From: Nicotiana tabacum | Lineage: Eukaryota; Streptophyta; Magnoliopsida; Solanales; Solanaceae | Direction: 5' to 3' | NCBI RefSeq assembly: GCF_000715075.1 | Contig: NC_134081.1 | Coordinates: 107,000,108-107,064,107, forward strand | DNA length: 64,000 nucleotides | Shown here: piece by piece, positions 36,907-47,388 of the stretch | How the letters are laid out: each line of letters starts with the position of its first letter | Numbering within the stretch: the first letter of the stretch is position 1 | Position numbers and translations under genes: made by a program | The notes under the pieces: generated by a model | What the model saw: the letters and a program-made list of their open reading frames with translations, nothing else | Databases searched by the model: none | What the model was told of the DNA's origin: nothing

Positions 36907-36911
36907 ATAGT

Positions 36912-37830
36912 CCACCTACCTTCAGTGGCACAGCTACAGAGGATGCCCAAGGATTTTTAGAAACTTGTCACCCTATTCTCCGCACCATGGGTATTGTGGA
37001 AGTGAGCGGAGTTGTCTTTACTACATTTCAATTGTCAGGCGTAACGTATCGGTGGTGGCAAATCTATGAAGAAGGTAGACCAGCCGATGCAACACCACCA
37101 ACTTGGCTCAATTTTCGAAAATGTTCTTGAAGGAGTTTGTTCCCCATACTCTCAGAGATGCTTGGCGCACAGAGTTCGAATGGTTGCGTCAGGGCACTAT
37201 GACAGTGTCAGAATATGCTATCAGGTTTAGTGAGTTAGCCCGTCATGCACCTATCTTGGTTCCTACAGTTAGAGAACGGGTCCATAGATTCATTGAGGGG
37301 CTCGATTATGATATTAAAATATACATGGCTCGAGAGTTGCAAACTGATACTCCATTTCAACAAGTAGTGGAGATTGCAAAGAAGATTGAGGGTGTATTAG
37401 GCGAGGAAAAGGAGTCTAAGGAGGCCTTAAGGTCTCGAAGATCTGGAGGTTCAGTGAATTTTACTCTTCATCTAGGACCCATTATAGCGGAGGCTCGAGC
37501 AGTCGTCCAACTCAGTCTGCACATCAGATTACTCGGAGTGCTCCAGTAAGTTCTTACGATGCACCACCGACACGGGATTCCTATAATGGTTATTCCAATT
37601 ATCCGGCACAGACTCAGTACGAGAAACCGCGACCTCAGTGGGGTTGTTATGAATGTGGTGATACTAGGCACATCATGAGAGATTGTCCTAGACTTGGGAG
37701 GGGTGGATTTCATCATAGCACTCAAGCTATAAACTTTATTCCAGTTAATACTCCACGTACACAGTCAGTTGGAGGTGGAGGACAGGCGAGTAGAGGGCGC
37801 CTAAGAGGTAGAGGCCCGACCCATTGATAT
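36912..37830 (+). pseudogene. gag: Element E gag, 3' part: capsid-like domain and zinc knuckle (broken)
   Basis: Continues the gag split by F. It includes a retrotransposon Gag core with the paired tryptophans (YRWWQIYEE near 37050), a helix-rich stretch ending in KKIEGVLGEEKESKEA, and a CCHC zinc knuckle CYECGDTRHIMRDC at 37645-37686 (C-x2-C-x4-H-x4-C, RNA binding). Frameshifts sit near 37100 (a base lost before QFSKMF) and near 37445. A Gly/Arg-rich linker follows. The frame then fades into non-coding sequence where protease would be expected. Confidence 0.88.
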
Positions 37831-39013
37831 GATCGCTATGATATGGCTGAGGCCGATACACCAGATGGTGTCATTACAGGTACGATCCTAATTCTGTTAT
37901 AAAAGGATATTATCCTTTAATTTGATTCGGGTTCTGAATATTGAGGTGAGTCCTCCTATTATGCTCTACTTATGAGTGAGCTTCGTAAATTTTGTGACCC
38001 ACTTATATGTTTATCCCTGTTGGGAGATTTGAAGATGTGAGCCCGTGTCTCTCATTTTTATTTTTGTGCACCATTGAGGGCTATAAGTCTAAAAGTAGTA
38101 TTTATTATTCATTACAGTGGGTTTAATGTGTTTCGAAATAATTGATTCCAATTTTTATAAATTATATGCCCTACCGGTATGAGGGTTCGTTATGTGTTAT
38201 GAAAAATGTTTACGAAATTTATTGAAAAGAAGAAAGAAAGGAAATTGAAATTCAGTTGGCATAATATGCAAAATACTTGTGATTCGGAGTTGAGGATGAG
38301 ATTCTCACATTTTTATATGATGTGAAATATTTAAATCGGGCTACAAGCCGCGGTGGAAGTTATATAAGGACGAGATCCTTGTGGTAAAATATTTATGAGT
38401 TTAAATTCTCCCTTTGTGAAGTTAAATTTGTACTATGGTACTAGTAGGGAGTTATGCCTGATAGGCTTATATGATAATTCTTTTATGTGTTTCTGTGCCA
38501 TAATTGTGCTATAATTATTGAGCTTTAGCCTACGAGGTGAGTGCTCAGATGGCGTTAAATGTGACTCGTTAAGTCGGGTAAACAGTTAGGAGGTCTTCAT
38601 GCCTCACATTTTGCTGTCAGTGTTGTGGAAATTTGAAGTGAGATTTTGGTTAATATGAGGTTAATTAACGATGTTGTAATCGATTATGAACAACTATTAA
38701 GACCATAGATGTGGTGATAGACCTACATATGACGTGTTTCATGTCCTGATATCATTAAGATAATGCAGTGCTTGTAATGCTGAGATTAGTGTTATTGATA
38801 TATACCTTGTGGTATTTTTGTTGGGTTATGGATGTATTGTTAGGAGTTATTTTGGTGTTACTCTAGCAGGTGGATAGGCCCAATTACAGGGGAGACTCTG
38901 CCGAAATTTCTGAAAACATTGGGAGTTAGTAAAATTTGGGGGAGTGAGATTTGCAAAAGAAGAGATAATTTATGTTATGTGTTTGGGGGCAAATGATCCT
39001 AAGCGGGGGAGAA
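37831..39013 (+). mobile_element. Element E non-coding block in place of pol
   Basis: About 1.2 kb with no protease, RT or integrase motif. It aligns with 31730-32837 in F and 45100-46291 in the tandem partner. Three independent copies share it, so this is a family trait (a gag-only, TR-GAG-like design), not damage in one copy. It ends with a purine-rich GCGGGGGAGAA before the LTR-start remnant. Confidence 0.8.
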
Positions 39014-39322
39014 TGTAACACCCCAGGAAAATTTTGAAGTACTTCAACACTATCAAGAAAGTTGATGTGTTCGTAGGCACGAGTTGCTATAGCCAGTTGA
39101 GACTAATACTGTGCGTTGTTGTAAAAATCAGGCCTTTTTGAAAATGTTTGGAGTGTAAGAAATTGGTCTTAAAGTTGACAAATATGGATAAAAGAAATAA
39201 TCTCAAATGAGATGGTGTTGTCGGGCTTATCTCAAATGCGGTAACGTGGGATCAACCGCGAGTATTTGTGTAAAAGTAAAATCATTAATTTGGTAACCTC
39301 GGAATAATTAAGAGGTGGGGAA
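39014..39322 (+). mobile_element. LTR-start remnant (TGTAACACCCC type) before LTR2
   Basis: TGTAACACCCCAGGAAAATT and about 90 following bases match the start of LTR X at 46292; about 200 bases of other sequence follow, then the purine tract AAGAGGTGGGGAA and LTR2. The copy in F holds the palindrome ACGTTCGAGGACGAACGT here; in this copy about 30 bases including the palindrome are deleted. Confidence 0.8.
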
Positions 39323-40024
39323 TGTAACGACTCAACTTGTCGTTTTAGGAATTAATGCCCAGTTCAGTGACTTAAGGTCTCGAGAAGTTTCGCAATATGT
39401 ATTTTAACCCGCGGATGTGGTCGAGTTTGATTTAGTGAAGATTCAGAATTAAATTAAAAGAACAATCCTTATTTAGAAGCTTAAATGGAAAGAATTGACC
39501 GGAGAGTCGACTTTTGGGTAAACGACTCCGGAATGGAATTTTTATGATGTCAATAGCTCCGTATGGTGATTTTGGACTTAGGAGCGTGTCCGGAAAACTA
39601 TTCGGAGGTATGTAGAAGAATTTGGCTTGAAATGGCGAAAGATGAATTTTTGGGAAGTTTGACCGGGGAGTTTGCTTTTTGATATCAGGGTCGGAATCCG
39701 ATTCTGGAAATTTGAATAGTTTCGTTATGTCATTTATGACTTGTGTGCAAAATTTGAAGTCATTCCGGATTGATTTTATAGGTTCTGGCGTCGTTTGTGG
39801 AAACTTAAAATTTCAAAGTTCATTAGGCTTGAATTGGGGTATGATTCGTGCTTTTAGCGTTGGTAATGTGATTTGAGGGTTCGACTAAGCTCATATGATG
39901 TTTTAGGACTTGTTAATATATTTGGTTGAGGCCCCGAGGGTATCGGGTGAGTTTCGAATGGTTAACGGATCAAATATTTGGACTTGAACAGCTGCTAGAA
40001 TTTTCTGATGTCTGATCTTGTTTT

Positions 40025-40425
40025 CCTTCTACGTGATTGCATGAATGTGTCTGCGATCGCGTAGGCTTAGTTGGGCAGTGGAATTTTGTTCTATGCGATC
40101 GCATAGGGATATCTACAATTGCGTAGGGTTAATTGGGAGGCTGCTGAGTTTTGTTCTACGCGATCGCGTGAAGAGGGATGCGATCGTGTAGCTCTGGGAG
40201 TTAGTGACTCGCGAACGCGTGAAGAGGGTTGTGATCGTGTAGAGCTGGGAACCCTGTGCATCACGATCGCGTGGCATTGTTTGCGATCGCGTAGGGTAGC
40301 AGAGTCAGTGCTTCATAATCGTGTGGGACTTTCTGCGATCGCGTAGAGTTAATTTTGGCAGTATTGAAATTGTGCTTTGCGATCGCGTGAGGAAGTTCGC
40401 GATCGCGTAGAAGAAATCACTGGGC
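40025..40425. repeat. GCGATCGCGTAG array in LTR2
   Basis: Same word family and position as in LTR1 (24030-24385), more than ten copies. The spacing and number differ slightly, including an added segment near 40120-40150. Confidence 0.85.
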
Positions 40426-41929
40426 AGAGAGTTTAAGTTCTGAATTTTCCATTTTTACCGATTTGGAGCTCGGATTGATGCGATTTTTGGGAGATTTTCA
40501 GAGAAAACAATGGGATAAGTGTTCTTAATACAATATTGGTTAAATTACCCAAATCCATGGTTGTTTTTAACGTTTAATCGGTGAATTTAGTTGCAAAAAT
40601 TGTGAAAAACCCTCTTGGTTTAAATTTAAGATTTGGAGGTCGATTTGTTATTGGAATTCGATAAAATTGGTATGGTTTAACTCGTATCGGAATGGGTGTT
40701 CGAATTTCGTAAAAATTATGTCGGGTTCCGAGAAGCGGGTCCCGCGTTGACTTTTTGGAATAAATTTTTAAGTCGATGTATTATTATCCAGAATTGTTTC
40801 CGATGAATTTTTAATGAAGTTATACAATTAATTTGGATAGATTTGAGCTGTCCGGAGGTCAATTCCAGCAAGAAAGCTATTTTGGAATATCGGCCTAACT
40901 TCAAAAAAAGTATGTGTGTTGCTTAACCTCGAGTGGGGGAATTACCCCTTAGGCATCGAGTCTTATGTCCCATTTGTGAAAGGTGAAAAGCCGTATACGC
41001 AAGGTGACGAGTACGTACTCGGGCTTATATGTGCAAAATTCATTGAGTTAAAGTCTTGGGCAAATTGTGTAGTAATTTGGATAATTGTTAGTATTTATTA
41101 AATCATCTAATTGCCATGCCTAAATCCTTGTTGTTGAACTTATTTTTATATGACAATTTGATATGATTGTTACTTGAAAATTTATGAAATTTTGTGAGTA
41201 TGGTTGGTTTGATATTTCTTGGAATTTAATTTCCATATGAATTTTCCCTGTGCAAATTATTAATTAAGCAAGTTTAAGAAGAAGTTTTAATATAATTATC
41301 TAAGTTTGGATTAATGAAAGCTTTGCTTTATGCTGAGTAATTTCTATCTCTGTTGATTGTTTTTGGGGTGTTATACACATTGTGTGGGGCCTTCGGCTAT
41401 TTGTTGTGAAATTAATTGATTTGGTTGTATCTTTGGAATTTTTGTTGTGGCCATTGGGTAAATTGTGATATGAATTAATTTTGTTATGTTGTCGTGATAT
41501 TTTCCCGCGTAAATTGTGTGTTGTGTGAGTTATTATTTTGAGAAGATAAGGGTGGCATTTCACCGTTGATATTATGTGGATATAAGGGTGGCATTTCACT
41601 GTAGTTGTGTTTGTTGGAATATTGTGTGGGTGGAGCGATAAAGGCGGCTATAGGAGCGATAAGGGTGGCTATAGGAGCTATAAGGGTGGCTATTGATATT
41701 GTCAGGGCGGAGGGATAAGGGTGGCTATAGGAGAGATAAGGGTGGCTATTGTCAGGGACGATATGTGATGATGTGGAGTCGTGGTGTTGGTGATTTTCAC
41801 GGTGATGTTGTGATTTTCTTGTGTTTAATTTTTATACCTTGTGCAATTTGTCTTATTATTGGTAAATTGATAAAAATTTGATTTATGTTGAAATTGAGAG
41901 CCTGTGGCTATTGCCAGGCGGATTATAAA

Positions 41930-42145
41930 ATGAAATATGGGCACGAGATGCCGTGAGTAAATAATGAGGATATTGGCACGTGAATTGTCCATGCAGTTGT
42001 GATATGAAATGTGGGCACGAGGTGCTGTGAGTAAATGATAAATGATATTTGGCACGTGAATTGTCCGTGCAGTTGTGATATAAAATGAGGGCACGAGGTG
42101 CCAGGGAAATATGATGATTTAATTATGGGCACGAAGTGCCATGGA
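41930..42145 (+). repeat. GGCACGAGGTGCC hairpin array in LTR2
   Basis: Alternating units of GGGCACGAGGTGCCGTG and GGCACGTGAATTGTCCGTGC, each able to fold on itself through GGCAC/GTGCC or GCACG/CGTGC arms. Further single units follow at about 42625-42760. Confidence 0.8.
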
Positions 42146-43520
42146 AATAAATAAAAATGGGCTGAGACCCGTATTTTTAAGATTATGAAATGAGGTGTCA
42201 CAGGGTGACTTCTTAATTGAAAGAATTATATTCAAGGTATTTATTTGGAAGGATTTTTATTTAGAAAGTATTATATCAAAGAATTGTATTTGAAAGACAT
42301 TTATTTGAGGAAATTATATTTTAATAGATTTATTGAAAGAATTATATTTGAAATTATTTGAGAAAATTATATTTGAAAGAGAGTTATTTGGAAGAATTAT
42401 ATGTGAAAGACATTCATTTGAAGGATTTTTAATTTAATAAATTTTATATCCAAAACAGTAGTTTATCTGATGTTTCATTTTAATTGAAATGTTATTTTCT
42501 CCACCCAAATGATTTCTAAAATAAATTCATTCCTTTGTTGATTTCTTACTTGATTTAAAGATTTTAACCTTACTTTATTGAAAATAAATTGATCTTGCGG
42601 ATCTTTTATACATTGATATTTTAGTACGTGAGTTGTCCGTGATGTTATGAAAATAATATGGGCATGAGGTACCGGGGAAAATATGATGATTTTATTATTG
42701 ACACGTGAGTTGTCTGTGTGATGGTGATAGAAATATGGGCACGAGATGCCGTGAAAAATATGAAAGTGGGCTGAGAACCGTAATTTTTATGATTGTAAAA
42801 TGTGGTGTCACATGGTGACTTTTACTTGAAAATATATTTATTGGAAAGTATTATATCCTGAAGATTATTATTTGAAAAACATATAGGCGAAAGAATTTAT
42901 ATTTGAAGGACTTGATTAATTGGTTGTACTTGTGTTCCTTATTCGTCTGAGCAATAATTATGATGTTCTTGTTGCATTGTTGTTATATCACTGATTGATT
43001 TTGTTGTTATCATTGCTAGTTATTTTCCAGTATTATTTTGTATACTATATTGCACAGGTTATTAGACTAGTGAGTGTCTTGACTGTACCTCGTCTCTACT
43101 CCACTACGGTTAGTTTTGATACTTACTGGGTACCGACCGTGGTATACTCATACTACACTTCTGCACATTTTTGTTCAGAGTCGGGTATTGGATGTATCAG
43201 ACCCGGACAGAGTTAGAGTGTGATCGCAAAGATTCAAGGTAGAGCTGCTTAGTCGTCGCAGTCCCTTGGAGTATGTTCATTTTATTGTACTGTTAATTTT
43301 TAATCAAATAGTATTGTATATTTGGTCCTCGCGATCATTCTATGTATTCAGTTAGAGTTTGCGACTCAGTATTACCAGTCTTGGGAAGGTGTTATAATTA
43401 TTTCCGCTGTTGGTTTCGTTTAAAAAAAATGGCTTGAATTGTAATTAAAGTCGGCTTACTTAGTCTTAGAGACTAAGTGGCATCATGACGCCTGTGGTGG
43501 GATTTTGGGTCATGACAAGT

Positions 43521-43532
43521 TGGTATCAGAGC
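43521..43532 (+). other. Primer-binding site after LTR2
   Basis: Exact TGGTATCAGAGC after the spacer AGT. It shows that LTR2 functions as a 5' LTR for the interior that follows. Confidence 0.88.
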
Positions 43533-43723
43533 TCTAGGTTCATAGGTTCTACTAGTCACGAACGAGTCTAGTGGAGACTTGCGGATCGGTACGGAGACGT
43601 TTGTACTTATCTTTAAAAGGCTACAGAACTGTTAGGAAATTTCCACTTCTTTCATTCCTGTCGTGCGGAATTTGTTGAATTTGTAATTTGAGCCTTTGTA
43701 TCTCTATTCTCTCACTGACAGTG

Positions 43724-45090
43724 AGGACACGTGCTACCGGATCAGCTGAGCAGACACCCGCGCATACTACTAGGGCCGCAAGAGTTAGAGGTCGAGGTAG
43801 AGGCCGAGGAAGGGCACGTGCCGCGACTAGAGCACCTGTCAGAACAACAGTTGAGGAGCCGCCAGTAGCTGTAGTTGGGGGATAGGTACTGGAAGCACCT
43901 GTTGTTACCCCCGGACTTTAGGAGACTTTAGCACAGTTCCTGAGTATGTTTGGTATATTAACTCAAGCGGGATTGATCTCTGTTGCATCAAATATTTCGC
44001 AGATTGGGGGAGTAGCTCAGACTCCTACCACGACTCCAGAGGAGCAAGTTCACATTGGTCAGGTTCCGGGTGTAGTACTAGTATAACCTGTTATTCCGGT
44101 TCAGCCTGAGGTCAGGCCAGGGGTATCAGAAGAAGAGCAAAAGAGAATTGAAAGGTTTAAGAGGTATAGTCCACCTACTTTCAGTGGCACAACTACAGAG
44201 GATGCCCAAGGATTTCGAAAACTTGTCACTATATTCTCCGTACCATGGGTATTATGGAAATGAACGGAGTTGCCTTTACTACATTTCAATTGTCAGGCGC
44301 AGCGTATTAGTGGTGGCAAATCTATGAAGAAGGTAGACCAGCCAATGCAACACCACCAACTTGGGCTCAATTTTCGAAAATGTTCTTGAAAAAAATTATT
44401 CCCAGTCTCTCTGAGATGCGTGGCGCACAGAATTTGAACGGTTGCATCAGGGCACTATGACAGTGTCAGAATATGCTATCAGGTTCAGTGAGTTAGCCCG
44501 TAATGCACCTATCTTGGTTCCTACAGTCAAAGAACGGGTCCGCAGATTCATTGAGGAGCTCGATTATGATATTAAAATATGCATGGCTTGAGAGTTTCAA
44601 ACTGATACTCCATTTCAATAAGTAGTGGATATTGCAAGGAAGATTGAGGGTGTTTTAGGTGAGGATAGGGAGTCTAAGGAGGCCAAAAGGTCTCGAAGAT
44701 CTAGAAGGTTCAGTGAATTTTACTCTTCATCTAGGACCCATTATAGCACAGACTCGAACAGTCGGCCAGCTCAGTCCGCACATCAGATTACTCGGGTGCT
44801 CCAGTAAGTTCTTATAGTGCACCACCGAAACGAGATTATTATAGTGGTTATTTCAGTTATCCGGCACAGACTCAGTACGAGCAGTCGCGACCTCAGAGGG
44901 GTTGTTATGCGTGTGGTGACACTAGGCACATTATGAGAGATTGTCCCAGACTCGAGAGGGGTGAATTTTATCAGAACACTCAGACTATGGGCCCCAGTGC
45001 AGCTACTACCCCACGTGCACAGCCAGTTAAGGGTGGAGGAAAGACGGGTAGAGGGCGCCTAAGAGGTGGAGGACCGACCCGTTGATATAA
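43724..45090 (+). pseudogene. gag: Tandem partner gag (broken)
   Basis: Same gag as in E, without the F insertion. The N terminus reads VRTRATGSAEQ followed by a Gly/Arg run RVRGRGRGRGRARAATR. A stop lies at 43883, and further stops and frameshifts follow. The start codon is lost (ACAGTGAGG in place of ATGGTGAGG). The Gag core is visible at about 44160-44700 (an IEGVLGEDRESKEAKRSRRS stretch near 44640). The CCHC knuckle CYACGDTRHIMRDC lies at 44903-44944, with the second residue of its first pair changed relative to E (E to A). A Gly/Arg linker ends near 45085. Confidence 0.88.
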
Positions 45091-46291
45091 TCGCTATGAT
45101 TTGGCTGAGGCCGATACACCAGATGGTGTCGTTAAAGGTATGATCCTGATTTGTTATAAAAGGATAATTCTCCTTAATTTGATTCGGTTCTGAATATTGA
45201 GGTGAGTCCTCCTTTTATGCTCCGCTTATGGGTGAGCATCGTAATTTTGTGAACCACTTATATGTTTATCCCTGTTGGGAGGTTTGATGATGTTAGCCCG
45301 TGTCTATCATTTTATGTTTGGGCACCATTGAGGACTATAAGTCCAAAAGTAAATTTTATTACTCACTACAGAGGGTTTTGATGTGATTTCGGGATATTTG
45401 ATTTCAATTTTATGAATTATATGCCCTGCCGGTATGGGAATTCATTATGTGTTGTGAAAATTATTTACAAAATTTATTGAAAAGAAGAAAGAAAAGAAAT
45501 TGAAAGTTTCAGTTGCAAAGAAATTGAAAATTTCAGTTGGCACAATGTGCAAAATACTTGTGATTTGGAGTTGAGGACGAGATCCTCGCATTTTTATATG
45601 ATGTGAAATATTTAAATCGGGCTACAAGCAGCGTTGGAAGTTATATAAGGACGAGGTCCTTGTGGTGAAATATTTATGAGTTTAAATTCTCCCTTTGTGA
45701 AGTTAAATTTGTACTATGGTACCAATAGTACTATGGCATGAGTTTAAATTCTCCCTTTGTGATAATTCTTTTATGTGTTTTTGTGCCATAATTGTGCTAT
45801 AATTATTAAGCTTTAGCCTACGAGGTGAGTGGCCAGGTGGCGTTAAATATGACTCGTTAAGTTGGGTAAATAGTTATAAGGTCTTCATTCTGTTGTCAGT
45901 GTTGTGAAAATTCGAAACGAGGTGTTGGTTAATATGAGATTAATTGATGATGCTGGAATTAATTATGAACAACTTTTAAGACAAGAGATGTGGTGATGAG
46001 CATACATATGATGTACTTCATGTCCTGATATCATTATGTTAATGCAATGCTTGTAATGCTGAGATTAGTATTATGGATATATACCATGTGGTGATTTGTT
46101 GGGTTGTGGAGGTGCTGCTAGGAGTTGTTTTGGTGTTACTCTGGCAAGTGGATAGACCCAATTACAGGGGAGACTCTGCCGAAATTTCTGAAATATTTGG
46201 GAGTTAGTAAAATTTGGGGGAGTGAGATTTGAAAAATAAGGGATAAGTTATGTTATGTGTTTGAGGGCGAATGATCCTAAGCGGGGGAGAA
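45091..46291 (+). mobile_element. Tandem partner non-coding block in place of pol
   Basis: Aligns with 37831-39013 in E. It has two local duplications: a short one around 45490-45540 (AAAGAAATTGAAA repeated) and one around 45676-45760 (GAGTTTAAATTCTCCCTTTG repeated). It ends in the purine tract GCGGGGGAGAA directly before LTR X. Confidence 0.8.
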
Positions 46292-47388
46292 TGTAACACC
46301 CCGAAAAAATTTTGAAGTACCTCAACACTATCAAGAAAGTTGATGTGTGCGTAGGCACGAGTTGCGATAGCCAGTTGAGACTAATATGGTATCACATTAA
46401 GAAAATGATCTCCAAATTCAGTTTTGATTGAAGCATTAGATTCGTATTGAAATCTTGGAGCCATAGCAAAAAGAATCGTCGAATTCGGACATCGTATGAG
46501 AAAGTTATGCCCATTTCGTGTTAGGAACAATTTTTCATCGCTGTCAGTGCCTAGGGTAGCGTGGGGCACTGGGATGTTTAAAGGCAATATAAATAGCGCC
46601 ACAGGCAGCATCCCACGCTACCTGTGGCGCCCGGAACAGCTGAGGCCCTATAAACGGGGGTTTTCTACCATTTTTTACAAAGATAGAGTTGGGGAGCTCG
46701 GTTTGGATGATGTTTGGGCGATTTTCATGGGTAAACATTGGTGCAAGTCTTCATTATTCTATATTGATTATATTTCATGATTCCATACTCATTTACATCA
46801 TGAATCCGTAAATTTATGGAAGAAAAATTAGATTTTTGTAAAATCTTCCAAAAATGTATAATGAAGATTTGAAGATCAATCCGATATCGGAATTTGATAA
46901 AATTGGTATGGGTGAACTCATAATTGGATGGGTTGTCAGATTTTGTGAGTTTCGTCGGATTCCGAGACGTGGGTCCCATGAATGATTTTTGAGTTAAATT
47001 TCGGATTTTGTTGGAAAATTTATATTTTCATATGGAATTAATTCCTACGATTCGTGTTGAGTATATTGAATTGTTTGTGAATAGATTTGAAGCTTTCGGA
47101 CACGAATTCGCGAGGCAAAGGTTTATTGGAATCTTGAAATTTGTTGTGAAACGAGGTAAGTATCTTGCCTAACCTCGAGTGGGGAAATTACCCCTTAGGC
47201 ATTGAGTCTTATGTGATAATTGTGTAATTGAAACCATGTACGCGAGGTGACGAGTACGTACTTGGTTTATATGTGCAAATTATATCGGTTGAAATTCGCA
47301 GACTCCCTTAAGTATTAAGTTGGAAAACTGTTTTAACTTATTAAATCCCTTATTTGTCATGCCTCATTCTTTGTTTGCCGAGGTTGTT
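46292..47388 (+). mobile_element. LTR X, 5' part (TGTAACACCCC family), interrupted by Z
   Basis: Starts TGTAACACCCCGAAAAAATT after a good purine tract, so it is the 3' LTR of the tandem partner. Its first part differs completely from LTR2, yet from about 47100 on (AAGTATCTTGCCTAACCTCG, then the GAGGTGACGAG core at 47243) it is clearly related to LTR2 and F. It is cut at 47388 by the insertion of Z. No continuation is visible in the window. Confidence 0.8.
46555..46630 (+). promoter_or_regulatory. Interleaved inverted repeats around a TATA box in LTR X
   Basis: GGTAGCGTGGG (46555-46565) pairs perfectly with CCCACGCTACC (46612-46622), and GCGCCACAGG (46596-46605) with CCTGTGGCGC (46621-46630). 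The arms alternate L1-L2-R1-R2, a pseudoknot-like or mutually exclusive arrangement. A TATA box TATAAATA lies at 46588-46595 and a second TATAAA at 46649-46654. Confidence 0.75.

Larger units (their letters stand above)
39323..43517 (+). mobile_element. LTR2: shared LTR between E and its tandem partner
   Basis: Begins TGTAACGACTCAACTTGTC after the E purine tract and ends TTTTGGGTCATGACA, directly followed by a primer-binding site and a second gag. It therefore acts both as the 3' LTR of E and as the 5' LTR of the next interior. At 4.2 kb it is longer than LTR1. Extra parts include 41110-41370 and a long segment about 41830-43030 that holds GGGCACGAGGTGCCG-type hairpins. It also carries the GCGATCGCG array, the AGGTGACGAG core at 41001 and the stem-loop near 43161-43178 with one mismatch. 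Confidence 0.85.

Noticed and set aside
46496..46780. 94-codon frame in LTR X
   Set aside because: Overlaps the promoter inverted repeats and lies entirely in an LTR; no homologue recognised.
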